From NCBI GenBank assembly GCA_934553285.1, contig CAKTFD010000008.1, positions 1-33,850 of the forward strand: a stretch of 33,850 nucleotides of DNA, given 5' to 3'. Below are positions 23,633 through 31,512 of the stretch, in pieces (the first letter of the stretch is position 1; each line of letters opens with the position of its first letter). Position numbers and translations under genes: made by a program. Source of the DNA: an uncultured Faecalibacterium sp. (GTDB taxonomy: Bacteria > Bacillota > Clostridia > Oscillospirales > Ruminococcaceae). Under the pieces are notes generated by a model. It saw only the letters and a program-made list of their open reading frames with translations, ran no database searches and was not told where the DNA came from.

Positions 23633-24100
23633 TTAAAACAGGCTGGCCACCAGCAGGGTGGTAAGCAGGGCACCCGCCACAAGGGCCGGGCCGACGTACT
23701 TCTTCCAGGGGGCAGCAGGTGTGGCGGCGGGTTTGGTGGTGGTGGTGGTGGAAGAGGCAGTGGTGCTTTTTACGACCCAGTGGGCGTAGATGGTGGTGTC
23801 GGAAGTGAACTGGGTAGAGCTGGTCACCTTGCTGCCGCCCACCGGCTCGGTGTACCAGCCCTCGAAGGTGTAGCCATCCATGGTGGGCTGCTCAAGCGTG
23901 GCGTCCAGCTTGCCGGACAGTGCTGTGTAGAGCACCACCGTGGAGCAGGCACCGCCCTGGGCATCCAGCCCGATGACGTACACGTTCTCTTCCTTTTTGC
24001 TTGTCGAGGTGGTGTCGGCAGCAAATGCAGCGGGCAGCGCGCAGCACAGCAGGCTGAGCGTGGCAAGGCCGGCCGCCAGCAGTTTCAGGAGTTTTTTCAT
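23633..24100 (-). CDS. Secreted membrane-anchored protein with one InlB B-type (Flg_new) repeat
   Basis: A 155-residue protein. A signal peptide (1-28, ending AFA) is followed by one Listeria-Bacteroides/InlB B-type repeat (about residues 40-107) with the hallmark TMDGYTFEGWYTEP...GGSKVT...TTIYAHW. A Thr/Ser/Pro-rich linker (about 112-130) and a C-terminal hydrophobic helix (about 136-155) follow, with no LPXTG, so it should be anchored by that helix. The ATG at 24100 is preferred over an in-frame GTG at 24112, because GTGAGGG, which contains that GTG, is the likely ribosome binding site. It leads a two-gene operon with the double-glycine peptide, under promoter P3. B-repeats are usually surface-interaction modules. 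The partner is unknown. Confidence 0.85.
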   Translation of the reverse strand: MKKLLKLLAAGLATLSLLCCALPAAFAADTTSTSKKEENVYVIGLDAQGGACSTVVLYTALSGKLDATLEQPTMDGYTFEGWYTEPVGGSKVTSSTQFTSDTTIYAHWVVKSTTASSTTTTTKPAATPAAPWKKYVGPALVAGALLTTLLVASLF

Positions 24101-24184
24101 GAGATCCCTCACTTTCCTTCACAAAATGGAACCACCGCCCCACCCCCGTAACACCGCCGGAAGCGGGGAAGGCTTTTCCATTTA

Positions 24185-24221
24185 TTATTAGCATATCAAG
24201 TGTACCAGAAGCGCAACAAAA
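24185..24221 (-). promoter_or_regulatory. Promoter P3 of the InlB-repeat/peptide operon, same operator layout
   Basis: On the minus strand, TTTTGTTGC (24221-24213) and the degenerate TTCTGGTAC (24210-24202, 7 of 9 matching TTTTGTTAC) have an 11-nt period. Then come 8 nt, TGC (24193-24191) and TAATAA (24190-24185). Predicted start near 24178. Confidence 0.55.
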
Positions 24222-24435
24222 AATACAGCTTTTTACAAAAAACAAAAAATTTTTTGTTAAAATTGCAGTTTTGCTTTGCAAGATATACCAAAAACCGGGC
24301 AAAACGATGCTTTTTTGGAAAAACAGGCGCAAAAACTTGTGTTTCGTAAAACATTACAAAATGCAAAAAACCGCCGGAAAAACTGCCCGGATGGCAAAAA
24401 ACGGCACGGAAATCAATTTTTACAGCCTGCCCCGG

Positions 24436-24572
24436 AGCAAAAGCCTTCACCCCCTGGGGGGAAGGTGGCGCGTAGCGCCGGATGAGGGGTATATAAGGCA
24501 AACTGCTGCTGCCATGCGCCCTCATCAGTCACCTGCGGTGACAGCTTCCCCCGACCGGGGGAAGCCTTTAGT
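24436..24572. repeat. Hairpin repeat type B, copy B2 (probably full length)
   Basis: A string of hairpins: CCTTC.../GAAGG near 24445-24466, GGCGC/GCGCC near 24468-24480, GTCACC/GGTGAC near 24528-24541, and CTTCCCCC/GGGGGAAG near 24546-24566. The right half is the reverse complement of B1. It occupies the gap 24222-24609 together with AT-rich sequence in which I see no gene. Confidence 0.7.
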
Positions 24573-24609
24573 CAGAAAATCGATTTCTGCAAAAAAGCCG
24601 CCCGCCCTC

Positions 24610-24638
24610 TTGTGAAATAGTGGAAACTATGCTATACT
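24610..24638 (+). promoter_or_regulatory. Promoter of tRNA-Gln
   Basis: TTGTGA (24610-24615), a 17-bp spacer and TATACT (24633-24638) preceded by TGC. The tRNA begins 12 bp later. Confidence 0.85.
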
Positions 24639-24649
24639 AAACAGCATGA

Positions 24650-24723
24650 TGCGCCATCGCCAAGCGGTAAGGCAGGGGACTTTGACTCCCCCATCGTAGG
24701 TTCGACTCCTGCTGGCGCAACCA
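24650..24723 (+). tRNA. tRNA-Gln (anticodon TTG), CCA encoded
   Basis: The acceptor stem TGCGCCA (24650-24656) pairs with TGGCGCA (24713-24719). Discriminator A24720 and encoded CCA (24721-24723) follow. The anticodon stem GGGGA/TCCCC encloses loop CTTTGAC with anticodon TTG at 24682-24684. The T loop GTTCGAC is present. A promoter and a terminator bracket it as a single-gene unit. Confidence 0.97.
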
Positions 24724-24724
24724 G

Positions 24725-24762
24725 AACGCCCCGGCAGCTGCAAAGGCTGCCGGGGCGTTTTT
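24725..24762 (+). terminator. tRNA-Gln terminator
   Basis: A perfect 14-bp stem (24725-24738 with 24746-24759) is followed by a T run to 24762. On the other strand it could also end the converging carboxypeptidase-like gene, with a weaker tail. Confidence 0.9.
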
Positions 24763-24772
24763 GCGTCTGGGG

Positions 24773-26116
24773 TCAATAGCGGCGGTGGATCTTTTTGGTG
24801 GGTTTGCGGCGGCCCCAGTTGGAGAACAGCAGCCACAAACCGTATACCGCAGCGGAGAGGGCGCTCAGCAGGAGCACCACTTTCAGGTACAGGCTGGTAA
24901 AGAACTCTTTTACCTTGTCCACCCCGAACAGCAGCGGGTTGCGGCTCACATCCTGCCCGGCGATCAGGTCTACCACGCCGATGGTCTCGCCCGCCAGTTT
25001 CAGCTCCACCGTGCCTACCACATCGCCCTGCTGGATGGGCGCGCAGACATAGTCCGGCAGGTGGAAGTATTTCTGGGTCACACTGCCGTCACTGGTGGAG
25101 GGCAGCAGGGTCATCATGCTGTCGTTGGGGTACAGCTGCAGCGTGTCGGTATCCGAGGAATATTTTACCGGGATCTCCGCGATGGTCAGGTCGGTATCCA
25201 GCGCAGCCTGGATGGAAAAGCTGTCGAACACCCAGTCCATCAGCTTTACGGTCTCGTACAGGGCCGGGCGGCGGTTGGCGTAGCCAAAGTCATCGCAGCT
25301 GTCCGGGCTTTCCATCACGCAGAAGATATAGGTGGCCCCGTTTTTGTTGCCCCAGGAAACGTAGCTCTGGGTGCCGGTATCGTTTTTATAGGCGACCACG
25401 TTGCACATGCCGCCCTGCATGGCACTGCGGTAGTAGCTGCCGCCGCTGGCCTTGCTCAGGGCTGCATTCTGGCTGACCAGCACCGAGGAGGCGCGGTGCT
25501 TCTCCTTGGCGGGCATGGTAAAGGAGGGCGCACCGGATACCTCCACAAAGGCATCAAAGCCCATCAGGTACCGCAGGATAAGGTACATATCCACCGCGCA
25601 GGTGGTGTTGCCGCTGTCGATGCCGCAGGCATCCGTCCAGGTGCTGGCGGTCGTGCCGATGCGCTTGGACAGGGTGTTCATCTGGGCCGTCCAGCCCGCA
25701 AGATCCCCGCCGGAAAGAGCATATGCCAGACCCATGGCGGCCTCGTTGGCGTTGCGGGTCAGCATGGCGTACATGGCTTCCCGGTAGGTAAAAGTTTCGT
25801 TGGAACGCATATCCGCGTTGCTGGTGTTGTATACATAGTCCGAGATGGCAAACGGCATCTGGAAGGTGTTGTCCAGCTGGTCGGCATAGTTCGTAAGCAG
25901 CAGGGCAATGGTCATGTATTTGGTAAGCCCGCCGGCCGATACCTGTTTTGTGCTGTTTTTATCGTAGACGATGATGTTGGTATCCGTGTTTACGATATAA
26001 GCACTGGCAGCCTGTACCTGGTACACCGGGCTGGGGTCGAACATGGCCCCGGCAGGCAGAACAAGGCAGCTGAGCAGCAGAACAAGGGACAGGACCAAAG
26101 CAAAAATACGTTTCAT
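24773..26116 (-). CDS. D-alanyl-D-alanine carboxypeptidase-like protein (S11), active site degenerate
   Basis: A 447-residue protein with the layout of PBP5/DacF-type S11 peptidases: signal peptide (1-24), penicillin-binding domain (about 30-275), a small beta-rich C-terminal domain (about 290-385) and a membrane helix (about 408-430). All three catalytic motifs differ. SxxK is Gly63-Leu-Thr-Lys66, SxN is Asn122-Ala-Asn124, and the KTG position before GGMC reads Tyr-Tyr-Arg. Active members trim the stem-peptide D-Ala of peptidoglycan. This copy probably cannot acylate and may be a structural or regulatory homologue. The ATG at 26116 starts the signal peptide and has AAAGGAA before it; a longer frame upstream is not supported. 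It converges on tRNA-Gln and diverges from the phosphoesterase. Confidence 0.85.
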   Translation of the reverse strand: MKRIFALVLSLVLLLSCLVLPAGAMFDPSPVYQVQAASAYIVNTDTNIIVYDKNSTKQVSAGGLTKYMTIALLLTNYADQLDNTFQMPFAISDYVYNTSNADMRSNETFTYREAMYAMLTRNANEAAMGLAYALSGGDLAGWTAQMNTLSKRIGTTASTWTDACGIDSGNTTCAVDMYLILRYLMGFDAFVEVSGAPSFTMPAKEKHRASSVLVSQNAALSKASGGSYYRSAMQGGMCNVVAYKNDTGTQSYVSWGNKNGATYIFCVMESPDSCDDFGYANRRPALYETVKLMDWVFDSFSIQAALDTDLTIAEIPVKYSSDTDTLQLYPNDSMMTLLPSTSDGSVTQKYFHLPDYVCAPIQQGDVVGTVELKLAGETIGVVDLIAGQDVSRNPLLFGVDKVKEFFTSLYLKVVLLLSALSAAVYGLWLLFSNWGRRKPTKKIHRRY

Positions 26117-26172
26117 GTGGACAATTCCTTTAAAAAGCGATAAAATATAACAAACCAACTTTTTTGGCGCTT

Positions 26173-26202
26173 TTGATGCAGCAAAATTCTGTATTCTATA
26201 AT
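26173..26202 (+). promoter_or_regulatory. Promoter of the metallophosphoesterase gene
   Basis: TTGATG (26173-26178), an 18-bp spacer and TATAAT (26197-26202). It lies about 80 bp before the start codon. Confidence 0.6.
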
Positions 26203-26282
26203 AATAACAGGTTTGCCGGGGCATGACAAGGGCTTTGCAGTGTTTTGCACCGTTCTTTCGTCCCTCGGCAGGGAGGGCAGGA

Positions 26283-26972
26283 ATGGTATATCTCACTGGG
26301 GACACCCATGGCGACATCGAACGCTTTAAACACGGCAGGCTCCGCTGGCTGGGCAAACGGGATACGGTGGTGGTGCTGGGCGATTTTGGCTTTGTATGGG
26401 ATGGCAGCGCAGCGGAGCGCAAACGGCTGGACTGGCTGTGCAAACGCCCGTACACGGTGCTGTTTCTGGATGGCAGCCACGAAAACTACGACCTGCTGGC
26501 GCAGTACCCGGAAACAGAGCTTTTTGGCGCAAAGGTGCAGAGCCTGGGCGGCAATGTGTACCATGTGTGCCGGGGCAGCGTGCTGGAGCTGGAGGGCAAA
26601 AAGTATCTGTGCTTCGGCGGGGCCGAGAGCCAGGATAAGGAGGACCGGGAGCCGGGCGTGAACTGGTGGAAGCAGGAGATGCCCTCGGAGGAGGAGTACG
26701 ATGCCTGCCGCCGCGCCCTGGAAGCGCTGGACTACAAGGTAGATTATGTGCTGACCCACGATGCCCCAAGCAGATTTTTGGATTTTACGGCTCTTGCCTG
26801 CGGCGAGAGCAACCGCCTGCACGATTTTCTGGACGAGATCCTGTTGAAGCTGACCTATGAGAAGTGGTTCTTTGGCTGCTACCATAAGGATGTGCAGCTT
26901 TCCACCAAGAGCCGGTGCGTGTTCTGCGATGTGATCCCGATGGGGGAGCGGCGCACCGGGCTTTTCCGGTAA
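26283..26972 (+). CDS. Calcineurin-like metallophosphoesterase
   Basis: A 229-residue cytosolic hydrolase with the metal-binding motifs of the family in order: GDTHGD at residues 6-11 (Asp and His), LGDFG near 35-39, a GSHEN variant of GNHE near 67-71, and THDAP near 158-162. A later His (GCYHKD) completes the site. Such enzymes cleave phosphomono- or phosphodiesters with two metal ions; the substrate is not predictable here. The longer frame from 26223 adds a non-homologous N-terminus. GGGAGGG before the ATG at 26283 and the immediate start of the first metal motif decide the start. It has its own promoter and terminator. Confidence 0.9.
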   Translation: MVYLTGDTHGDIERFKHGRLRWLGKRDTVVVLGDFGFVWDGSAAERKRLDWLCKRPYTVLFLDGSHENYDLLAQYPETELFGAKVQSLGGNVYHVCRGSVLELEGKKYLCFGGAESQDKEDREPGVNWWKQEMPSEEEYDACRRALEALDYKVDYVLTHDAPSRFLDFTALACGESNRLHDFLDEILLKLTYEKWFFGCYHKDVQLSTKSRCVFCDVIPMGERRTGLFR

Positions 26973-27017
26973 GCGCAGAACAAAAAAGCAGGGCGCAGCG
27001 CGTTCTGGGGATAGCAA

Positions 27018-27055
27018 CAGCCCCGCCGGAGCAGTTCCGGCGGGGCTGTGTTTTT
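27018..27055 (+). terminator. Terminator of the metallophosphoesterase gene
   Basis: A perfect 13-bp stem (27018-27030 with 27036-27048) is followed by TGTTTTT (27049-27055). It may also work weakly for glyS on the other strand. Confidence 0.9.
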
Positions 27056-27072
27056 GCATAATAGAGCGCGGT

Positions 27073-28494
27073 TTAGAACTCGATCTTGCTCTCGATGTAG
27101 CTCTTCAGCTCGCTGATGGGCATACGTACCTGCTCCATGGTGTCGCGGTCGCGCACGGTGACGCAGTTGTCGGCGGCAATGCCCTTGGCCTCATCGCCCA
27201 CGGTATCAAAGTCCACGGTGATGCAGTACGGGGTGCCGATCTCGTCCTCGCGGCGGTAACGCTTGCCGATGGAACCGGTATCATCGTAATCCACCATAAA
27301 GTATTTGCTCAGCTCGTTGCGGATCTCCATGGCCTTTTCGCCCAGCTTCTTGCTCAGGGGCAGCACGGCGCACTTGTAGGGGGCCAGTGCCGGGTGCAGG
27401 CGCAGCACGGTGCGGATGTCCTCCTTGCCCTTGCTGTCGGTCAGGTGCTCCTCGTCGTAAGCCTCGCACAGGAAGGCCAGCGCCACACGGTCGCAGCCCA
27501 GAGAAGGCTCAATGACGTAAGGGATGTAGTGCTCGTTGGTCTCGCTGTCGAAGTATTCCAGGCTCTTGCCGGATGCTTCCTGGTGGCGGGTCAGGTCGTA
27601 GTTGGTACGGTCTGCAATGCCCCACAGCTCGCCCCAGTCGGTAAACGGGAAGGCGTACTCGATATCGGTGGTGGCGCGGCTGTAGAAGGCCAGCTCTGCA
27701 GGCTCGTGGTCACGCAGGCGCAGATGTTCCTTCTTGATGCCCAGGCTCAGCAGCCAGTTCTCGCAGTAATCCTTCCAGTAGGCAAACCAGTCCAGGTCGG
27801 TGCCGGGCTTGCAGAAGAACTCGCACTCCATCTGCTCGAACTCGCGGGTGCGGAAGGTGAAGTTGCCCGGGGTGATCTCGTTGCGGAAGGCCTTGCCCAC
27901 CTGACACACGCCGAAGGGCAGCTTGCGGCGGGTGGTGCGCTGGATGTTGGCAAAGTTGACGAAGATGCCCTGTGCGGTCTCGGGACGCAGATAGCAGGTG
28001 GAAGAGCTGTCCTCGGTGACGCCGATGGCGGTCTTGAACATCAGGTTGAACTTGCGGATGGGGGTGAAGTCGTGCTTGCCGCAGACGGGGCAGACGATGT
28101 CCTCATGCTCTGCGATGAAGGCATCCATCTCGTCAAAGCTCATGGCATCCACATTCACCTCGGGGTGCTCCTCACCGATCAGCTTGTCGGCGCGGTGGCG
28201 TGCCTTGCAGGCGCGGCAGTCCAGCAGGGGGTCCGAGAAGCTGGACACATGGCCGGTGGTCACCCAGGTCTGGGGGTTCATGATGATGGCTGCATCCAGA
28301 CCCACATTATAGGGGCTTTCCTGCACGAACTTTTTCAGCCATGCCTTTTTGACATTGTTCTTGAACTCAACGCCCAGGGGGCCGTAGTCCCAGCTGTTGG
28401 CCAGACCGCCGTAGATCTCGGAACCGGGGAACACATAACCACGGTTCTTGCAGAGATTGACGATCATATCAAGGGTCTTTTCGCTCTGTTCCAT
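27073..28494 (-). CDS. glyS: Glycine--tRNA ligase (single-chain, class II)
   Basis: A 473-residue homodimeric glycyl-tRNA synthetase, which charges tRNA-Gly in the cytosol. Motif 1 region GSEIYGGLANSWDYGPLG is at about 24-41. A four-Cys zinc-type insertion follows (Cys93, Cys96, Cys135, Cys138). Motif 2 FRNEITPG (with TREFEQ) is near 200-215, motif 3 GCDRVALAFL is near 320-330, and an anticodon-binding domain ends the chain. The start at 28494 follows AAAGGATG; the longer frame from 28566 has no homology. Its own promoter (28607-28635) separates it from rlmH, which is transcribed in the same direction. Confidence 0.96.
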   Translation of the reverse strand: MEQSEKTLDMIVNLCKNRGYVFPGSEIYGGLANSWDYGPLGVEFKNNVKKAWLKKFVQESPYNVGLDAAIIMNPQTWVTTGHVSSFSDPLLDCRACKARHRADKLIGEEHPEVNVDAMSFDEMDAFIAEHEDIVCPVCGKHDFTPIRKFNLMFKTAIGVTEDSSSTCYLRPETAQGIFVNFANIQRTTRRKLPFGVCQVGKAFRNEITPGNFTFRTREFEQMECEFFCKPGTDLDWFAYWKDYCENWLLSLGIKKEHLRLRDHEPAELAFYSRATTDIEYAFPFTDWGELWGIADRTNYDLTRHQEASGKSLEYFDSETNEHYIPYVIEPSLGCDRVALAFLCEAYDEEHLTDSKGKEDIRTVLRLHPALAPYKCAVLPLSKKLGEKAMEIRNELSKYFMVDYDDTGSIGKRYRREDEIGTPYCITVDFDTVGDEAKGIAADNCVTVRDRDTMEQVRMPISELKSYIESKIEF

Positions 28495-28606
28495 TGTAGT
28501 ACATCCTTTCCGTCCGCGGCTGGTTTGCCGTGTCGTATCGTGTTGTGTCCCGGCAGCTTTCCCCACCGCCGGGTGCGCTTTTGGCGGGCAAAAGCACAGT
28601 ATCTTT

Positions 28607-28635
28607 ACTGTACCATGTTTTGCGCCGCTTGTAAA
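28607..28635 (-). promoter_or_regulatory. Promoter of glyS
   Basis: On the minus strand, TTTACA (28635-28630), a 17-bp spacer and TACAGT (28612-28607) with TG one base before. The leader of about 105 nt shows no clear T-box terminator, so T-box control is not claimed. Confidence 0.7.
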
Positions 28636-28659
28636 GCCCGGGAGCGCGGCGGGCAGTGG

Positions 28660-29145
28660 TTACTTATGGTACTTCATCCCTGCGTTGATGGTGCAGGCGC
28701 GGTAGATCTGCTCGGTCAGCACCAGCCGGGCAAGCTGATGGGGCATGGTGATGCGCCCCATGCTGAATTTAAGCGCAGCGGCCTTTTTTACCTCGTCCGA
28801 AAGGCCGTGGGAGGAGCCGATGACAAAGGCCACATCTCCGGCTCCGCTGCCGGCACGGTCGGCCAGAAACTGCGCCAGCTCGTCGGAAGAGATCTGTCTG
28901 CCCTCGATGCACATGGCTACGATGGCAGCGCCCTTGCGCACACTGGCAAGGATGGCCCGGCCCTCCTTATCCAGCGCCTTTTTTACCACCGCGTCCGAGG
29001 CGTTTTTCTCCTCGATCTTTTCTTCCGGCAGCTCCACGATGCGGAAGGACGCAAACGCGGCCAGGCGCTTTTGATACTCCGCCACACCCTCGGCAAAATA
29101 TCTGGCGTTCAGCTTGCCCACACAGATTAGGTCAATGTTTTGCAT
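28660..29145 (-). CDS. rlmH: 23S rRNA (pseudouridine1915-N3)-methyltransferase RlmH
   Basis: A 161-residue SPOUT-class methyltransferase that modifies pseudouridine 1915 in helix 69 of 23S rRNA in assembled ribosomes. Family features are the N-terminal strand DLICVGKL, the knot-forming VIGSSHGLSDEV near 110-121 and the C-terminal MPHQLARLVLTEQIYRA near 135-151. AGAGGA precedes the ATG. It lies 19 bp after the topoisomerase A-like gene and is probably co-transcribed with it. Confidence 0.96.
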   Translation of the reverse strand: MQNIDLICVGKLNARYFAEGVAEYQKRLAAFASFRIVELPEEKIEEKNASDAVVKKALDKEGRAILASVRKGAAIVAMCIEGRQISSDELAQFLADRAGSGAGDVAFVIGSSHGLSDEVKKAAALKFSMGRITMPHQLARLVLTEQIYRACTINAGMKYHK

Positions 29146-29164
29146 GGTATCGTCCTCTTTTCAT

Positions 29165-31414
29165 TTACAGCAGGCTCATCTGTTCGCCTTCATCCTCGGC
29201 GCGGAGCAGCGCACCGGTGGCAGGCAGGCTGCGCACGCGGTAGCGGTGGGGATCGGCAAGCTCCAGCGTATCAGCCGGTACGACCGAGGCGATGGTCTGG
29301 TTCTTTTTCAGGGTCACCACCGCTACGCCCTGGCTGTCGCGGGTGGTCTTTGCGGCGATCTGTGCTGTGCCTACCAGCAGCAGCCGGCTTGCACTGGTGC
29401 GGATGGCCAGCTCGGTTTCCTCCGGCAGGAACAACAGGGTCGCCAGCGGCTCCTTGTCGCAGTAGGCTTTCAGCAGTTTGCGGCGGTTCTGCTTGGTGGC
29501 GTAGGAGCTGAGCGGTACCTTGGCGCACTTGCCGCTGGCAAAGAAGAACAGCATATAGCCGCTGTAATCGCTGGTGATGACCATGCGCAGCACGTTTTCG
29601 CCCTCGTCCATGCCCAGCCGCCCCGGGATATACAGGCCCATCTGGGCCACTTTGCCGTCCTCCAGCTCTGCCAGGCGCACCTTGTACACCTGCTGTTTGT
29701 CGGTAAAGAACAGCGCTTCCACGTTGTTGCGGGTCTCCAGCTGCTGGATGATCTCATCGCCCTCTTTCAGCTTATGGGCACCTGCAGTGCGCAGGCTCTG
29801 GGGCGGGATCTTTTTAAAGTAGCCCTCCCGGGTAAAGAAAACGGTCACCGGGTAGTCCGGCACCGCTTCTTCCTCGGCGGCACTGTCCTCTTCCGGCAGG
29901 TCGTACAGGATCTCGCTGCAGCGGGGCTTGCCGTATTTTTTGGCTACATCGCTCAGCTCTTTGATGATGATGCGGCGGATGCGGGCGGGCTTTTCCAGCA
30001 CATCGTTCAGGTCGGCAATATCTTTTTCCAGCTGTTCGATCTCGCTGGTGCGCTTGAGGATATATTCCCGGTTCAGATGGCGCAGCTTGATCTCCGCCAC
30101 ATAATCCGCCTGCACCTCATCGATGCCAAAGCCGATCATCAGGTTGGGCACGACCTCGGTCTCCTCCTCGGTGGTGCGGATGATGCGGATGGCTTTGTCG
30201 ATATCCAGCAGGATGGCGGCCAGGCCCTGCAGCAGATGCAGCCGCTTTTCCTTGCCGTGCAGGTCGTAGTAGGTGCGGCGGCGCACGCACTCAACGCGGA
30301 ACGCCGTCCACTCTTTCAAGATCTCCCGCACACCCATGACCCGGGGCTGGCCGGAGACCAGGATGTTGAAGTTACAGCTGAAACTGTCCTCCAGCGGGGT
30401 GGCTTTAAACAGCTTGGCCATCAGCTTGTCGGCATCCACGCCGCGCTTGAGGTCCAGGGTCAGTTTCAGGCCGTTCAGGTCGGTCTCATCGCGCATATCG
30501 CTGATCTCCCGCACCTTGCCGGTCTTGACCAGCTCTGCGATCTTATCCATGATGGCTTCCACGGTGGTGGTAGGCGGGATCTGGGTCACCTCGATCATGT
30601 TTTCGCCGGGCACCACGTTGTAGCGGGCGCGCACCTTTACACTGCCGCGTCCGTTCTCGTAGATCTCGCGCATCTGCGCTTCATCGTACAAAATCTGGCC
30701 GCCGCCCACAAAGTCCGGGGCGGGCATGGTGGTAGAGATATCGTGGTGCTCGTCCTTCATCAGGGCCACGGTAGTGGCGCACAGCTCTGCCAGATTGAAC
30801 GAGCAGATGTTGCAGGCCATGCCCACCGCAATGCCCAGCGTATTGTTGGCCAGAATGGTAGGAAAGGTCACCGGCAGCAGGGTAGGCTCGGTGGTGGTGC
30901 TGTCGTAGTTGGGCACAAAGTCCACTGTTTCCTTGTCGATATCCCGGAACAGCTCCTCGCACACGCCTTCCAGCTTTGCCTCGGTGTAACGGGCGGCCGC
31001 GCAGGACATATCCCGGCTGTAGGCCTTGCCAAAGTTGCCCTTGCTGTCCACAAAGGGCACCAGCAGGCTCTCGTTGCCGCGGCCCATGCGCACCATGGTG
31101 TCGTAGATGGCGGCATCGCCGTGGGGGTTCAGGTGCATGGTGCTGCCCACGATGTTGGCAGATTTGGTGCGTGCGCCCTTGAGCAGGCCCATCTCGTACA
31201 TGGTGTACAGCAGCTTGCGGTGCGCCGGTTTAAAGCCATCGATCTCCGGCAGCGCGCGGCTGACGATCACGCTCATGGCGTAGGGCATATAGTTGGTTTC
31301 CAGCGTGCGGGTGATGGGGTCTTCCAGCACACTGCCCGCATTCAGGATCTCAACGCCGTCGCCCAGCTGCGGGCGCAGCGGTTTTAAGGTTTTCTTGGTC
31401 GATTTTTTTGCCAT
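29165..31414 (-). CDS. Type II topoisomerase subunit A (GyrA/ParC-like)
   Basis: A 749-residue breakage-reunion subunit. The winged-helix domain has the catalytic Tyr143 (AARYTE). The quinolone region reads HGDAAIYD, with Ala101 at the place of E. coli GyrA Ser83 and Asp105 at that of Asp87. A tower and coiled-coil region follow (about 330-470). The C-terminal part (about 490-735) resembles a beta-pinwheel, but I see no canonical GyrA-box (QRRGGKG), which favours a topoisomerase IV or third-type paralog over gyrase. The B-like subunit is encoded 98 bp upstream, so the pair forms one enzyme. RlmH follows. Start at 31414, with GAGGAACTG before it. Confidence 0.93.
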   Translation of the reverse strand: MAKKSTKKTLKPLRPQLGDGVEILNAGSVLEDPITRTLETNYMPYAMSVIVSRALPEIDGFKPAHRKLLYTMYEMGLLKGARTKSANIVGSTMHLNPHGDAAIYDTMVRMGRGNESLLVPFVDSKGNFGKAYSRDMSCAAARYTEAKLEGVCEELFRDIDKETVDFVPNYDSTTTEPTLLPVTFPTILANNTLGIAVGMACNICSFNLAELCATTVALMKDEHHDISTTMPAPDFVGGGQILYDEAQMREIYENGRGSVKVRARYNVVPGENMIEVTQIPPTTTVEAIMDKIAELVKTGKVREISDMRDETDLNGLKLTLDLKRGVDADKLMAKLFKATPLEDSFSCNFNILVSGQPRVMGVREILKEWTAFRVECVRRRTYYDLHGKEKRLHLLQGLAAILLDIDKAIRIIRTTEEETEVVPNLMIGFGIDEVQADYVAEIKLRHLNREYILKRTSEIEQLEKDIADLNDVLEKPARIRRIIIKELSDVAKKYGKPRCSEILYDLPEEDSAAEEEAVPDYPVTVFFTREGYFKKIPPQSLRTAGAHKLKEGDEIIQQLETRNNVEALFFTDKQQVYKVRLAELEDGKVAQMGLYIPGRLGMDEGENVLRMVITSDYSGYMLFFFASGKCAKVPLSSYATKQNRRKLLKAYCDKEPLATLLFLPEETELAIRTSASRLLLVGTAQIAAKTTRDSQGVAVVTLKKNQTIASVVPADTLELADPHRYRVRSLPATGALLRAEDEGEQMSLL

Positions 31415-31512
31415 TACAGTTCCTCTTGTTTATTGCGCCTGTTCTTTTTTCGGCAAACAAGCTCGTTTTCCCGGTCATCGCTTTGCCAAAGCAAAGACGG
31501 CAGGGGCGAGGC

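Noticed and set aside
28500..28606. T-box riboswitch upstream of glyS
   Set aside because: The leader is about 105 nt, with no conserved T-box core or terminator/antiterminator pair that I can see.
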